NCBI RefSeq assembly: GCF_002006995.1
Contig: NZ_MRUL01000021.1
Coordinates: forward strand, 1 to 64,000
DNA from: Izhakiella australiensis
GTDB lineage: Bacteria; Pseudomonadota; Gammaproteobacteria; Enterobacterales; Enterobacteriaceae
DNA: 64,000 nucleotides
Reading direction: 5' to 3'
In this document: positions 29,331-40,029 of the stretch, one piece after another
How the letters are laid out: every line of letters starts with the position of its first letter
How positions within the stretch are numbered: the stretch's first letter is position 1
Program-made: the position numbers and the translations under genes
Notes under the pieces: generated by a model
Told to the model about the DNA's origin: nothing
What the model saw: only the letters and a program-made list of their open reading frames with translations
Databases searched by the model: none

Positions 29331-32063
29331 ATGTTCACTATGGCTACAATCCATGTAGACGGTAAAGAATATGAGGTCGACGGCGCAGATAACCTGCTTC
29401 AGGCTTGCCTGTCGTTGGGCCTCGATATTCCTTACTTTTGCTGGCACCCGGCGCTTGGCAGCGTAGGCGCCTGCCGTCAGTGTGCGGTGAAGCAATTTCA
29501 AAATGCCGAAGACACCCGCGGAAGGCTGGTGATGTCCTGCATGACGCCCGCTTCCGATGGCACCTTCATTTCTATTGATGATGGTGAAGCGCGCGAGTTT
29601 CGTGAAAGCGTCGTTGAATGGCTGATGACCAACCACCCGCACGATTGTCCGGTGTGCGAGGAGGGCGGCAACTGCCACCTGCAGGATATGACGGTGATGA
29701 CGGGGCACAGCTTCCGTCGCTATCGCTTCACCAAACGTACCCACCGCAATCAGGATCTCGGCCCGTTCATTTCCCACGAGATGAACCGCTGCATCGCCTG
29801 CTATCGCTGCGTTCGTTACTACAAAGATTATGCGGACGGTAAAGATCTGGGCGTTTATGGCGCCCACGATAACGTCTATTTCGGCCGCGCCGAAGATGGC
29901 GTACTGGAAAGCGAATTTTCCGGCAACCTGGTTGAAATTTGCCCGACCGGCGTGTTTACCGATAAAACCCACTCCGAGCGTTACAACCGCAAGTGGGATA
30001 TGCAGTTTGCGCCGAGCATCTGCCACCAGTGCAGCGTCGGCTGTAATACCAGCCCCGGCGAGCGCTATGGTGAACTGCGCCGCATTGAAAACCGTTATAA
30101 CGGCACGGTAAACCATTACTTCCTGTGTGACCGTGGTCGTTTCGGCTACGGCTACGTTAATCGCAAGGATCGTCCACGTCAGCCTGAGCAGCGTCGCGGT
30201 CACGACTTAATCAAGCTGAACGCCGATCAGGCATTGGGCGGCGCGGCGGATATTCTGCGTCAGTCCAAACGCACCATCGGCATCGGCTCACCGCGCGCCA
30301 GCGTCGAAAGCAATTTTGCCTTGCGTGAGTTGGTTGGGGCGGAAAACTTCTATACCGGTATGCCTGCCGACGAGCAGCAGCGTCTGACGCTGATGCTGGA
30401 TATTTTGCGTGAAAGCGGCATCCATACGCCGGCGCTACGTGACATTGAAAGCTACGATGCGGTGCTGGTGCTGGGGGAAGATTTAACCCAAACCGGCGCG
30501 CGCGTTGCACTGTCAGTACGCCAGGCCGTGAAAGGCAAGGCCCGTGAGATGGCCGCCGCGCAGAAAGTCGCGGACTGGCAGATCGCCGCTATCCTCAACA
30601 TTGGTCAGCATGCCAAACACCCGCTGTTCACGACCAGCGTTGACGAAACCCGGCTGGATGATATCGCCGCGTGGAGCTACCGCGCACCGGTAGCCGATCA
30701 GGCGCGTCTTGGCTTTGCTGTCGCCCACGCGCTGGATGACAGCGCGCCGGCGGTTAGCGATCTCGATAGCACCCTGGCGGGTAAAATTGACGTTATCGTT
30801 CAGGCGCTGGCCGGCGCGAAAAAACCGTTGATCATTTCCGGCACCCATTCTGGCAGCACGGCGATGATTCAGGCGGCGGCCAACGTGGCTAAGGCGTTGA
30901 AAAATCGCGGTGCCGAAGTCGGCATTACCCTGCTGGCCGGCGCGGCAAACAGCATCGGACTTGGCGTTATGGGCGGTAAAACCCTTGATGATGCGCTGGC
31001 CGATCTGACCAGCGGCGCCGCCGATGCGGTGGTGATTATGGAGAATGATCTCTATCGCCACGCGCCAAAAGCGACTGTCGATGCGGCGCTGAGCCGTAGC
31101 GAACATATTATCGTGATTGATCATCAGCGCACGGCCACGACGGAAAAAGCGGGCATGCTGCTTTCTACCGCCAGCTTTGCGGAAAGCGACGGTACGCTAA
31201 TCAATCAGGAAGGCCGCGCTCAGCGCTTCTTCCAGGTGTACGATCCGGCTTATTACGATGATAGCGTGGTGATGCTGGAAAGCTGGCGTTGGCTGCATTC
31301 GCTGGAAAGCATGGTTAATAGCCGTCATCCCGACTGGACTCAGCTGGATCACGTTATTGATGCCGTGGTGGCGAAGCTGCCGCAGCTGGCGGGCATTAAA
31401 GATGCCGCGCCGGATGCCAGCTTCCGCATACGCGGACAGAAACTGGCGCGTTCGCCGCACCGCTCCAGCGGCCGTACCGCAGCGCGCGCCAACATTAACG
31501 TACACGAACCGCGCCAGCCGCAAGATAACGACACCATGTTCGCCTTCTCGATGGAAGGTAACAACCAGCCGGGCGCGGCGCGCTCGCAGATCCCATTTGC
31601 CTGGGCTCCAGGCTGGAACTCACCGCAGGCCTGGAACAAGTTCCAGGACGAAGTGGGCGGCAAGCTGCGTAACGGTGACCCCGGCGTGCGGCTGTTTGAA
31701 GCCGGTGAGGCGCATCTGGCCTGGTTCGAGGTGATCCCCGCCGCTTGGCAGGCTGAGGAAGGCTGGACCGTGGCGCCTTACTTTAACCTGTTTGGTAGCG
31801 AGGAGATGACTCAGCGTTCGCCTGTTATCCAACAGCGTATGCCGCAGGCCTGCGCCATCGTGAGTCAGGAAGATGCCGCTAAGCTTGGCGTCAACGCCGG
31901 GACTACCGTTGAGCTGCAGTGCGCTGGTGAAACGCTGCGCCTGCCGATCCGCCTGTCCAGCGCGCTAAAAGCGGGGCAGGTTGGTTTGCCGCTCGGCTTC
32001 CCCGGCATTCCGCCTTTCCTGTCAGGACAGCATATTGAAACGCTGCAGGAGGCTGCACAATGA
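29331..32063 (+). CDS. nuoG: NADH-quinone oxidoreductase subunit G
   Basis: NuoG is the largest peripheral subunit, with several iron-sulfur clusters. The 910-residue protein has the N1b ferredoxin ligands in [15 protein letters not shown] and MSCMTP, and the N5 ligands in [15 protein letters not shown]4 ligands are in CIACYRC plus CPTG, and the enterobacterial N7 ligands in CHQCSVGC and LCDRGRF. A molybdopterin-oxidoreductase-like C-terminal part follows. Start ATG 29331 ([11 protein letters not shown]) follows GGAAGC and parallels the E. coli MLMATI start. The frame is open upstream into the repeat array from a GTG at 29235, which lacks a ribosome site. Confidence 0.95.
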   Translation: MFTMATIHVDGKEYEVDGADNLLQACLSLGLDIPYFCWHPALGSVGACRQCAVKQFQNAEDTRGRLVMSCMTPASDGTFISIDDGEAREFRESVVEWLMTNHPHDCPVCEEGGNCHLQDMTVMTGHSFRRYRFTKRTHRNQDLGPFISHEMNRCIACYRCVRYYKDYADGKDLGVYGAHDNVYFGRAEDGVLESEFSGNLVEICPTGVFTDKTHSERYNRKWDMQFAPSICHQCSVGCNTSPGERYGELRRIENRYNGTVNHYFLCDRGRFGYGYVNRKDRPRQPEQRRGHDLIKLNADQALGGAADILRQSKRTIGIGSPRASVESNFALRELVGAENFYTGMPADEQQRLTLMLDILRESGIHTPALRDIESYDAVLVLGEDLTQTGARVALSVRQAVKGKAREMAAAQKVADWQIAAILNIGQHAKHPLFTTSVDETRLDDIAAWSYRAPVADQARLGFAVAHALDDSAPAVSDLDSTLAGKIDVIVQALAGAKKPLIISGTHSGSTAMIQAAANVAKALKNRGAEVGITLLAGAANSIGLGVMGGKTLDDALADLTSGAADAVVIMENDLYRHAPKATVDAALSRSEHIIVIDHQRTATTEKAGMLLSTASFAESDGTLINQEGRAQRFFQVYDPAYYDDSVVMLESWRWLHSLESMVNSRHPDWTQLDHVIDAVVAKLPQLAGIKDAAPDASFRIRGQKLARSPHRSSGRTAARANINVHEPRQPQDNDTMFAFSMEGNNQPGAARSQIPFAWAPGWNSPQAWNKFQDEVGGKLRNGDPGVRLFEAGEAHLAWFEVIPAAWQAEEGWTVAPYFNLFGSEEMTQRSPVIQQRMPQACAIVSQEDAAKLGVNAGTTVELQCAGETLRLPIRLSSALKAGQVGLPLGFPGIPPFLSGQHIETLQEAAQ

Positions 32064-33037
32064 GTTGGCTGACACCGGAAGTTATTGCCGTGCTACTCGG
32101 CATCCTGAAAGCGATCGTCATTCTGCTGGTTGTCGTGGGCTGCGGTGCTTTTATGAGCTTCGCCGAACGTCGCCTGCTGGGACTGTTCCAGAATCGTTAC
32201 GGACCTAACCGCGTAGGCTGGGGCGGCTCGCTGCAGCTGGCCGCGGACATGATCAAAATGTTCTTCAAAGAGGACTGGATCCCACCGTTTACCGATCGGG
32301 CTATTTTCACCCTGGCGCCGATGATCGCATTTACCTCCATGCTGATGGCATTTGTGATTGTCCCGGTCAGTCCGACATGGGCTGCCTCTGACCTTAATAT
32401 CGGCATCCTGTTCTTCCTGATGATGGCAGGTCTGGCGGTGTATGCGGTGCTGTTTGCCGGCTGGTCCAGTAACAACAAATATTCACTGCTGGGGGCGATG
32501 CGTGCCTCTGCCCAGACGCTGAGCTATGAGGTGTTCCTCGGGCTGTCATTGATGGGCGTAGTGGCGCAGGCGGGATCGTTCAATATGATCGATATCGTCA
32601 ACAGCCAGGCGCATCTGTGGAATATTATCCCGCAATTCTTTGGTTTTGTGACCTTTGCTATCGCGGGCGTTGCCGTCTGTCACCGTCATCCTTTTGATCA
32701 GCCCGAAGCTGAGCAAGAGCTTGCCGATGGTTACCACATTGAATATGCCGGTATGAAATTTGGCTTATTCTTCGTCGGAGAGTATATCGGTATTACCACG
32801 GTTTCCGCGCTGATGGTCACTTTATTCTTCGGAGGATGGCACGGTCCCTGGCTACCGCCATTTATCTGGTTTGCAATCAAAACGGCCTTCTTCATGATGA
32901 TGTTCATTTTGATTCGCGCTGCGCTGCCGCGTCCGCGCTATGACCAGGTAATGTCCTTCGGCTGGAAAGTATGTCTGCCGTTGACGCTGTTGAACCTGCT
33001 GGCGACTGCCGCAGTGATTCTGTACAACGCGCAGTAA
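32060..33037 (+). CDS. nuoH: NADH-quinone oxidoreductase subunit H
   Basis: NuoH is the membrane subunit that forms the quinone chamber with NuoB/D. The 325-residue protein has about eight helices and the conserved loops [20 protein letters not shown] (about residues 34-53) and [20 protein letters not shown] (about 214-233) with acidic residues. The ATG overlaps the nuoG stop (ATGA). It matches E. coli NuoH end to end. Confidence 0.97.
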   Translation: MSWLTPEVIAVLLGILKAIVILLVVVGCGAFMSFAERRLLGLFQNRYGPNRVGWGGSLQLAADMIKMFFKEDWIPPFTDRAIFTLAPMIAFTSMLMAFVIVPVSPTWAASDLNIGILFFLMMAGLAVYAVLFAGWSSNNKYSLLGAMRASAQTLSYEVFLGLSLMGVVAQAGSFNMIDIVNSQAHLWNIIPQFFGFVTFAIAGVAVCHRHPFDQPEAEQELADGYHIEYAGMKFGLFFVGEYIGITTVSALMVTLFFGGWHGPWLPPFIWFAIKTAFFMMMFILIRAALPRPRYDQVMSFGWKVCLPLTLLNLLATAAVILYNAQ

Positions 33038-33049
33038 GGGGTTAACAAT

Positions 33050-33592
33050 ATGACATTAAAAGATATTGTCGTTGGTTTTGGCACCACGGTACGCAGTATC
33101 TGGATGATCGGGATGCACGCATTTGCTAAGCGTGAAACCCAGATGTATCCGGAAGAGCCGGTGTATCTGCCGCCGCGCTATCGCGGTCGCATCGTGCTGA
33201 CCCGTGACCCGGACGGCGCAGAGCGCTGTGTGGCCTGTAACCTCTGTGCGGTCGCCTGTCCGGTTGGCTGTATCTCGTTGCAGAAGGCCGAGATGCAGGA
33301 CGGTCGCTGGTATCCGGAATTTTTCCGCATTAACTTCTCGCGTTGCATCTTTTGCGGTTTGTGTGAAGAAGCCTGTCCGACTACCGCCATCCAGCTGACG
33401 CCGGACTTCGAACTGGGTGAGTTTAAGCGTCAGGATCTGGTGTACGAGAAAGAAGACCTGCTGATTTCAGGGCCGGGTAAATATCCGGAATATAACTTCT
33501 ACCGTATGGCTGGCATGGCGATCGAAGGCAAAGATAAAGGCGACGCAGAAAACGAAGCCCGGCCTATCGACGTCAAAGGCTTGTTACCCTAA
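33050..33592 (+). CDS. nuoI: NADH-quinone oxidoreductase subunit I
   Basis: NuoI carries clusters N6a and N6b. The 180-residue protein has two 8Fe-ferredoxin motifs, [15 protein letters not shown] (about residues 60-74) and [15 protein letters not shown] (about 99-113). It lies 12 bp after nuoH and bridges the peripheral arm towards N2 in NuoB. Confidence 0.97.
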   Translation: MTLKDIVVGFGTTVRSIWMIGMHAFAKRETQMYPEEPVYLPPRYRGRIVLTRDPDGAERCVACNLCAVACPVGCISLQKAEMQDGRWYPEFFRINFSRCIFCGLCEEACPTTAIQLTPDFELGEFKRQDLVYEKEDLLISGPGKYPEYNFYRMAGMAIEGKDKGDAENEARPIDVKGLLP

Positions 33593-33602
33593 GGAGCCAG
33601 AG

Positions 33603-34154
33603 ATGGAATTTGCGTTTTATATTTGCGGCGTCATTGCGGTTCTGGCAACCCTCCGGGTGATTGTCGGCACCAATCCGGTTCACGCGCTGCTGTATCTGAT
33701 TATTTCGCTACTGGCGGTAGCGGGCGTATTTTTTGCGCTGGGCGCGGTGTTTGCCGGTGCGCTGGAAATTATCGTCTATGCCGGCGCTATTATGGTGCTG
33801 TTCGTGTTCGTCGTGATGATGCTCAACCTCGGTGATTCTACCCAGGAGCAGGAGCGCCGCTGGCTTCAGCCTTCCGTCTGGCTTGGCCCGGCCGCGCTGT
33901 CGTTCATTCTGCTGTGCGTGATGGTTTATGCGATTCACACCCTTAACGATCAGGGCATCGACGGCAAAATGATTGATGCTAAAACCGTAGGCATCAGCCT
34001 GTTTGGTCCCTATGTACTGGCGGTTGAACTGGCTTCTATGCTGCTGCTGGCGGGCCTGGTGGTGGCGTTCCACGTCGGGCGCGAAGATCGCGCAGGTGAC
34101 GTGCTGGCTAATCGTCAGGGCGATGGAAAAAGTAAAAAGGAGGAGCACGCATGA
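33603..34154 (+). CDS. nuoJ: NADH-quinone oxidoreductase subunit J
   Basis: NuoJ is a membrane subunit between NuoH and the antiporter-like subunits. The 183-residue protein has about five helices and the conserved third-helix segment [20 protein letters not shown] (about residues 55-74), with the pi-bulge region typical of NuoJ. It overlaps nuoK by four bases. Confidence 0.95.
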   Translation: MEFAFYICGVIAVLATLRVIVGTNPVHALLYLIISLLAVAGVFFALGAVFAGALEIIVYAGAIMVLFVFVVMMLNLGDSTQEQERRWLQPSVWLGPAALSFILLCVMVYAIHTLNDQGIDGKMIDAKTVGISLFGPYVLAVELASMLLLAGLVVAFHVGREDRAGDVLANRQGDGKSKKEEHA

Positions 34155-34453
34155 TCCCTCTGCAACACGGACTCATTCTGGCTGCCATACTGTTTGTACT
34201 TGGTTTGACCGGTCTGGTTATCCGCCGCAACCTGCTGTTTATGTTGATAAGCCTTGAGATTATGATCAACGCCGCAGCGCTGGCCCTGGTGGTCGCAGGC
34301 AGCTACTGGGGACAGGCGGATGGTCAGGTAATGTATATTCTGGCGATAAGCCTGGCGGCGGCTGAAGCCAGTATCGGCCTGGCGCTGCTGCTGCAGCTGC
34401 ATCGTCGTCGTCAGAACCTGAACATTGATACTGTGAGCGAGATGCGCGGATGA
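34151..34453 (+). CDS. nuoK: NADH-quinone oxidoreductase subunit K
   Basis: NuoK is a 100-residue, three-helix membrane subunit. Two conserved membrane glutamates used in proton transfer are visible, in [13 protein letters not shown] and in [13 protein letters not shown]. It overlaps nuoJ and nuoL by four bases each, so the three are translationally coupled. Confidence 0.96.
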   Translation: MIPLQHGLILAAILFVLGLTGLVIRRNLLFMLISLEIMINAAALALVVAGSYWGQADGQVMYILAISLAAAEASIGLALLLQLHRRRQNLNIDTVSEMRG

Positions 34454-36285
34454 ACCTTCTTTACTTAACCATACTCTTCCCGCTGATCGGCTTTTTACTA
34501 CTGGCGTTTTCACGCGGACGCTGGTCTGAGAATCTGTCCGCCGCTATCGGCATGGGCTCCGTCGGACTGGCGGCGCTGGTAACCCTTTATGTGGGGCTGG
34601 ATTTCTTCAGTCACGGCCAGCAGCCGTTTACTCAGGCGCTGTGGACCTGGATGCACGTCGGTCAGTTTGATATCAAGGTCAATCTGACGCTGGACGGGCT
34701 GTCGCTGACCATGCTGTCAGTGGTCACCGGCGTTGGTTTCCTTATCCATATGTTTGCTTCCTGGTATATGCGCGGAGAAGAAGGCTACTCACGCTTCTTT
34801 GCCTATACCAATCTGTTTATCGCCAGCATGGTGGTTCTGGTGCTGGCCGATAACCTGATGCTGATGTATCTCGGCTGGGAAGGGGTAGGGCTGTGTTCTT
34901 ATCTGCTGATCGGTTTTTATTATACCGATCCGAAGAACGGCGCAGCGGCGATGAAGGCCTTTATCATTACCCGCGTTGGCGACGTATTCCTCGCCTTTGC
35001 GCTGTTTATCCTTTACAACGAGCTTGGCACGCTGAACTTCCACGAGATGGTGCAGCTGGCGCCGGCGCACTTCGCCGCCGACAACCATATGCTGCAGTGG
35101 GCTACGCTGATGCTGCTGGGCGGCGCGGTAGGTAAATCGGCTCAGCTGCCGTTACAGACCTGGCTTGCTGATGCGATGGCCGGCCCGACACCGGTTTCTG
35201 CACTGATCCACGCGGCGACCATGGTGACCGCTGGCGTTTATCTGATCGCCCGCAGCCACGGTTTGTTCCTGCTGACGCCGGAAGTGCTGCATCTGGTCGG
35301 TATCGTGGGCGCCATCACGCTGGTGCTGGCCGGATTTGCCGCGCTGGTGCAAACCGACATCAAGCGCGTGCTGGCCTACTCCACCATGAGCCAGATTGGC
35401 TACATGTTCCTGGCGCTGGGCGTTCAGGCCTGGGATGCGGCGATTTTCCACCTGATGACGCACGCATTCTTCAAGGCGCTGCTGTTCCTGTCTTCCGGTT
35501 CGGTTATCCTTGCCTGCCATCACGAGCAGAACATCTTTAAAATGGGCGGCCTGCGTAAGAGTATTCCGTTGGTGTACACCTGCTTCTTAGTCGGCGGCGC
35601 AGCGCTAGCCGCACTGCCGCTGATTACCGCCGGCTTCTACAGTAAAGATGAAATTCTGTTCGGCGCGCTGGCCAACGGTCATATCAACCTGATGACCGCA
35701 GGTCTGGTGGGCGCCTTCTTGACGTCAATTTATACCTTCCGCATGATCTTTATCGTCTTCCACGGTAAAGAGCAGATCCACGCTCATGCGGGTAAAGGCA
35801 TCACTCACCACCTGCCGTTAATCGTGCTGCTGGTGCTTTCCACCTTTGTTGGCGCGCTGATTACCCCGCCGCTGGCTGGTGTACTGCCTGAAAACCATTT
35901 CGGTGAAGCGGGCAAAACCACGCTGGAAATTGCCTCAGGCTCGGTAGCGATCATCGGTATCCTGATTGCCGCCGCTCTGTGGCTGGGTAAACGCACGCTG
36001 GTAACCCGCATTGCGCAAAGCGCGCCGGGACGTTTCTTTGCAGCATGGTGGTTCGCCGCCTGGGGCTTCGACTGGCTGTATGATCTGGTCTTCGTCAAGC
36101 CGTACAAAGCTGTTGCCCGACTGCTGGCGCGCGATCCGCTGGATGCGCTGATGAACATTCCTGCACTGTTCACGCGTATAGCCAATAAGGGTCTGGTGCT
36201 CAGCGAAAATGGCCAGCTGCGCTGGTATGCCGCCTCAATGAGCATCGGTGCGGTAGTTGTGCTGGCGTTGCTGCTGGTGATCTAA
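34450..36285 (+). CDS. nuoL: NADH-quinone oxidoreductase subunit L
   Basis: NuoL is the distal antiporter-like proton channel with the long lateral helix. The 611-residue protein has about 16 helices. Visible motifs are the helix 5 Glu in [18 protein letters not shown], the helix 7 Lys in [30 protein letters not shown], and [15 protein letters not shown]. It is followed by a 114-bp gap with two hairpins before nuoM. Confidence 0.96.
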   Translation: MNLLYLTILFPLIGFLLLAFSRGRWSENLSAAIGMGSVGLAALVTLYVGLDFFSHGQQPFTQALWTWMHVGQFDIKVNLTLDGLSLTMLSVVTGVGFLIHMFASWYMRGEEGYSRFFAYTNLFIASMVVLVLADNLMLMYLGWEGVGLCSYLLIGFYYTDPKNGAAAMKAFIITRVGDVFLAFALFILYNELGTLNFHEMVQLAPAHFAADNHMLQWATLMLLGGAVGKSAQLPLQTWLADAMAGPTPVSALIHAATMVTAGVYLIARSHGLFLLTPEVLHLVGIVGAITLVLAGFAALVQTDIKRVLAYSTMSQIGYMFLALGVQAWDAAIFHLMTHAFFKALLFLSSGSVILACHHEQNIFKMGGLRKSIPLVYTCFLVGGAALAALPLITAGFYSKDEILFGALANGHINLMTAGLVGAFLTSIYTFRMIFIVFHGKEQIHAHAGKGITHHLPLIVLLVLSTFVGALITPPLAGVLPENHFGEAGKTTLEIASGSVAIIGILIAAALWLGKRTLVTRIAQSAPGRFFAAWWFAAWGFDWLYDLVFVKPYKAVARLLARDPLDALMNIPALFTRIANKGLVLSENGQLRWYAASMSIGAVVVLALLLVI

Positions 36286-36294
36286 GTGAGTGGC

Positions 36295-36317
36295 GGGATG
36301 GAGTTGTTCTCCATCCC
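36295..36317 (+). other. Hairpin 1 between nuoL and nuoM
   Basis: GGGATGGAG (36295-36303) pairs with CTCCATCCC (36309-36317), a perfect 9-bp stem with a five-base loop, ten bases after the nuoL stop. No T-tract follows, so it is more likely an mRNA stability or processing element than a terminator. Confidence 0.6.
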
Positions 36318-36337
36318 TTGAGAATTTAAAAGAAAAT

Positions 36338-36375
36338 ATTCTGGCGCACCGGGTTTTAATACCGCTCGCCAGAAT
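36338..36375 (+). other. Hairpin 2 between nuoL and nuoM
   Basis: ATTCTGGCG (36338-36346) pairs with CGCCAGAAT (36367-36375), a 9-bp perfect stem with a 20-base loop. It ends 24 bp before the nuoM start and so lies next to its ribosome site (AAAGGGA). Confidence 0.55.
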
Positions 36376-36399
36376 TTAAAGAAAGGGACATAAACTGCC

Positions 36400-37920
36400 A
36401 TGTTATTACCCTGGCTAATCCTCATCCCCTTTATCGGCGGTTTCCTGAGCTGGCAATGTGAGCGCTTCAGCATCAGATTACCCCGCTGGATCGCGCTTAT
36501 CGCGATGGGACTGACGCTGGCTTTGTCGCTGCAGCTTTGGCTGCAGGGCGGCTATTCCCTCATTCAGCCTGCGGGCATTCCGCAATGGCAGTCTGAATTC
36601 CTGCTGTCCTGGATCCCACGTTTTGGTATTAGCTTCCACCTGGCGCTGGATGGCCTTTCGCTGCTGATGATCGTGCTAACCGGTCTACTGGGCGTGATGG
36701 CGATTCTCTGTTCGTGGCAGGAAATTCAGGACCGTCAGGGGTTCTTTTATCTGAACCTGCTATGGATCCTCGGCGGTGTTATCGGCGTGTTCCTTGCTAT
36801 CGACATGTTCCTGTTCTTCTTCTTCTGGGAGATGATGCTGGTGCCGATGTACTTCCTCATCGCGCTCTGGGGACACAGTTCCACCGATGGCAAAACCCGC
36901 ATCTATGCCGCAACCAAATTTTTCATCTACACCCAGGCCAGCGGTCTGGTGATGCTGATCTCGATCCTGGCGCTGGTATTTGTGCATTACAATGCCACTG
37001 GCGTCTGGACCTTTAATTATCAGGATCTGCTGAAAACGCCAATGTCGCACAGCGTTGAGTTTATGCTGATGCTGGGCTTTTTCATTGCCTTCGCCGTCAA
37101 AATGCCGGTGGTTCCGCTGCATGGTTGGCTGCCGGATGCACATAGCCAGGCGCCTACCGCCGGTTCCGTTGACCTTGCAGGGATCCTGCTTAAAACCGCC
37201 GCCTATGGCCTGCTGCGCTTCAGCCTGCCGCTGTTCCCGAACGCCTCGGCAGAGTTCGCGCCGGTGGTGATGGTGCTGGCGCTGATCGGCATATTCTACG
37301 GCGCCTGGATGGCGTTCTCGCAAACCGACATCAAACGCTTGATAGCCTACACCTCCGTTTCCCACATGGGCTTCGTGTTGATTGCTATCTATACAGGCAG
37401 CCAGCTGGCGTTTCAGGGGGCGGTAGTGCAGATGATTGCCCACGGCCTTTCCGCCGCCGCGCTGTTTATTCTCTGCGGTCAGCTGTATGAACGTTTGCAT
37501 ACGCGTGATATGCGTCAGATGGGCGGCTTGTGGAAACGCATTAAATGGATTCCGGGCCTGTCTTTGTTCTTTGCCGTGGCGAACCTTGGTATGCCGGGGA
37601 CGGGTAACTTCGTCGGTGAGTTTATGATCCTGACCGGCAGCTATCACGTGGTGCCGGTTATTATCGTGATTGCCACCTTCGGCCTGGTGTTTGCTTCCGT
37701 CTATTCGCTGGTGATGATGCAGCGCGCCTACTACGGCACGCCGAAGTCGGACACGCCGCTCAAGGGAATGACGACGCGCGAATTTACCATGATCATGGTG
37801 CTGGTCGTTCTGCTGCTGCTGCTGGGGGTTTATCCGCAGCCGATCATGGATACCTCCCATGCCGCGATGAGCAATATTCAGCAGTGGTTTAACGCTTCAA
37901 TTTCAACTACAAGGCCGTAA
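36400..37920 (+). CDS. nuoM: NADH-quinone oxidoreductase subunit M
   Basis: NuoM is the second antiporter-like proton channel. The 506-residue protein has about 14 helices, with the helix 5 Glu in FFFFWEMMLVPMYFLIALWG, the helix 7 Lys in AFAVKMPVVPLHGWLPDAH, and IKRLIAYTSVSHMGFV. The start ATG 36400 follows GAAAGGGACATAAACTGCC. nuoN follows six bases after its stop. Confidence 0.96.
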   Translation: MLLPWLILIPFIGGFLSWQCERFSIRLPRWIALIAMGLTLALSLQLWLQGGYSLIQPAGIPQWQSEFLLSWIPRFGISFHLALDGLSLLMIVLTGLLGVMAILCSWQEIQDRQGFFYLNLLWILGGVIGVFLAIDMFLFFFFWEMMLVPMYFLIALWGHSSTDGKTRIYAATKFFIYTQASGLVMLISILALVFVHYNATGVWTFNYQDLLKTPMSHSVEFMLMLGFFIAFAVKMPVVPLHGWLPDAHSQAPTAGSVDLAGILLKTAAYGLLRFSLPLFPNASAEFAPVVMVLALIGIFYGAWMAFSQTDIKRLIAYTSVSHMGFVLIAIYTGSQLAFQGAVVQMIAHGLSAAALFILCGQLYERLHTRDMRQMGGLWKRIKWIPGLSLFFAVANLGMPGTGNFVGEFMILTGSYHVVPVIIVIATFGLVFASVYSLVMMQRAYYGTPKSDTPLKGMTTREFTMIMVLVVLLLLLGVYPQPIMDTSHAAMSNIQQWFNASISTTRP

Positions 37921-37926
37921 TTCGCC

Positions 37927-39384
37927 ATGACAATAACATCTCAACAACTGATCGCGCTGCTACCGATGTTAATCGTCGGATTGACGGTGGTGATGGTGAT
38001 GCTCTCCATTGCGTGGCGACGCAACCATTTCGTCAATGCAACCCTGACCGTTATTGGCCTGAACCTTGCGCTGCTGTCTCTTTGGTTTGTCGGGCATGTC
38101 GGGCCAATGGACGTTACCCCGCTGCTGCGGGTTGATGGCTACTCGATGCTTTACACCGGTCTGGTGCTGTTAGCCAGCCTGGCAACCTGTACCTTCGCTT
38201 ATCCGTGGCTGGCGGGCTTTCCTGATAATAAGGAAGAGTTTTACCTGCTGGTACTGATTGCGGCCCTGGGCGGGCTACTGCTGGCCAGCGCGAATCATCT
38301 TGCCTCGCTGTTCCTCGGCATTGAGCTGATCTCGCTGCCGCTGTTTGGCCTGACCGGCTATGCTTTTCGCCAAAAACGTTCGCTGGAAGCCAGTATTAAA
38401 TATACTATCCTGTCGGCAGCCGCCTCCTCGTTCCTGCTGTTTGGCATCGCGCTGATCTACGCCAATTCTGGCAATCTGAGCTTTGCCGGCCTCGGTCATA
38501 GCCTGAATGATGGCATGATCTCGCAGCCGCTGCTGTTGGCGGGCGTCGGCATGATGATTGTCGGACTGGGCTTTAAGCTGTCGCTGGTGCCGTTTCATCT
38601 CTGGACGCCGGACGTTTATCAGGGGGCGCCCGCGCCGGTTTCAACTTTTCTTGCGACCGCCAGTAAAATCGCCATCTTTGGCGTGGTAATGCGTTTGTTT
38701 CTCTATGCGCCAGTTACCGATAATGAATCGGTACGCGTGGTGCTGGCAATTATCGCCTTTGCCTCTATTTTGTTCGGCAACATTATGGCGATCTCTCAGA
38801 GCAACATTAAGCGTCTGCTGGGCTATTCGTCTATTGCGCACCTGGGCTATCTGCTGGTGGCGTTAATTGCCGTGCAGAGCCATCAGCTGCCGCTGGAAAC
38901 CGTCGGCGTCTATCTGGCTGGCTATCTGTTCAGCAGCCTCGGCTCGTTTGGCGTCGTCAGCCTGATGTCCAGCCCGTATCGTGGCCCGGACGCCGAATCG
39001 CTTTACTCCTATCGCGGCCTGTTCTGGCACCGTCCAATTCTGGCTGCGGTAATGACCGTAATGATGCTGTCACTGGCCGGTATTCCGATGACGCTTGGCT
39101 TTATCGGTAAGTTCTACGTGCTGGCGGTCGGCGTGAACGCGCATCTGTGGTGGCTGACCGGTGCCGTTGTGGTGGGCAGCGCAATTGGCCTTTATTACTA
39201 TCTGCGCGTGACGGTCAGCCTGTACCTGAACCCGCCTGAGCTGATGCAGCGTGACACGCCGGCTAACTGGGCCTTTACCGCCGGCGGCGTGGTGGTGCTG
39301 ATCTCCGCGATTCTGGTGTTGGCGCTGGGGGTTTATCCGCAGCCGTTGATTACGCTGGTCCAGATGGCGCAGCCGCTGATGTAA
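37927..39384 (+). CDS. nuoN: NADH-quinone oxidoreductase subunit N
   Basis: NuoN is the third antiporter-like subunit and last gene of the operon. The 485-residue protein, the same length as E. coli NuoN, has the helix 5 Glu in [18 protein letters not shown], the helix 7 Lys in [19 protein letters not shown], and [19 protein letters not shown] strong intrinsic terminator follows. Confidence 0.96.
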   Translation: MTITSQQLIALLPMLIVGLTVVMVMLSIAWRRNHFVNATLTVIGLNLALLSLWFVGHVGPMDVTPLLRVDGYSMLYTGLVLLASLATCTFAYPWLAGFPDNKEEFYLLVLIAALGGLLLASANHLASLFLGIELISLPLFGLTGYAFRQKRSLEASIKYTILSAAASSFLLFGIALIYANSGNLSFAGLGHSLNDGMISQPLLLAGVGMMIVGLGFKLSLVPFHLWTPDVYQGAPAPVSTFLATASKIAIFGVVMRLFLYAPVTDNESVRVVLAIIAFASILFGNIMAISQSNIKRLLGYSSIAHLGYLLVALIAVQSHQLPLETVGVYLAGYLFSSLGSFGVVSLMSSPYRGPDAESLYSYRGLFWHRPILAAVMTVMMLSLAGIPMTLGFIGKFYVLAVGVNAHLWWLTGAVVVGSAIGLYYYLRVTVSLYLNPPELMQRDTPANWAFTAGGVVVLISAILVLALGVYPQPLITLVQMAQPLM

Positions 39385-39402
39385 TCGGTGAAAAAATCTG
39401 AA

Positions 39403-39428
39403 CGGGCGCTCAGGCGCCCGTTTTTTTT
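39403..39428 (+). terminator. Intrinsic terminator of the nuo operon
   Basis: CGGGCGC (39403-39409) pairs with GCGCCCG (39414-39420) over a four-base loop, followed by eight T. Confidence 0.9.
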
Positions 39429-39542
39429 GCCCCAGCCTGGCCGTGTGTCGCAGGCGGCTGGCGTAGTGTATCGGATGGATTTCATTGTAAGCTGTGGTTT
39501 TGGATGCTGAGCAAGGCCAGTCGGCCTGTAGGAGCGTTATTT

Positions 39543-39995
39543 ATGAATCTGGAGTGGCAGGATCTTCATCACCGCGAATTCACGACCCATCAGCTTTATG
39601 CGCTGCTGGCGTTACGCAATCAAGTGTTTATCGTTGAGCAAAACTGCCCGTATCTGGATATTGATAATCTGGATCTGCAGGGGGACAACCGCCATATCCT
39701 CGGCACGCTGGAGGGGAATATTGTTGCCTGCGCGCGCATACTGGCACCGGAAGGGCAGAATAAACCGGTAAAAATTGGCCGGGTTATCGTGTCACCGTCG
39801 TTACGGGGATTACGCCTGGGCCAGCAGCTGATGGCTCAGGCCATGGACAGCTGCCAGAAACACTGGGCACAGCGCACGGTGTTTCTTTCGGCGCAGGCGC
39901 ACCTGCAGCACTTCTACGGCCATTTTGGCTTTCAGGCGGTCAGTGAGGTTTATCTGGAAGATGGCATCCCGCATATTGATATGCAGAACCGCTAA
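39543..39995 (+). CDS. elaA: ElaA, GNAT-family N-acetyltransferase
   Basis: A 150-residue GNAT protein of unknown acceptor. It shows the ElaA start LEWQDLHHREFTTHQLYALLALRNQVFIVEQNCPY (split), the acetyl-CoA-binding loop SPSLRGLRLGQQLM (about residues 84-97), and the C-terminal FYGHFGFQAVSEVYLEDGIPHI. ATG 39543 matches the E. coli start (MIEWQDLHH); an in-frame ATG lies at 39504. It converges with opgD at a hairpin. Confidence 0.92.
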   Translation: MNLEWQDLHHREFTTHQLYALLALRNQVFIVEQNCPYLDIDNLDLQGDNRHILGTLEGNIVACARILAPEGQNKPVKIGRVIVSPSLRGLRLGQQLMAQAMDSCQKHWAQRTVFLSAQAHLQHFYGHFGFQAVSEVYLEDGIPHIDMQNR

Positions 39996-40020
39996 AAAAA
40001 CGCCCTCCGAGGGGAGGGCG
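39994..40020 (-). terminator. Terminator at the elaA / opgD convergence
   Basis: CGCCCTCC (40001-40008) pairs with GGAGGGCG (40013-40020). On the minus strand it is followed by seven T (A-run at 39994-40000), so it mainly serves opgD; the same stem can also slow elaA readthrough. Confidence 0.8.
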
Positions 40021-40029
40021 TGTGGTTTA

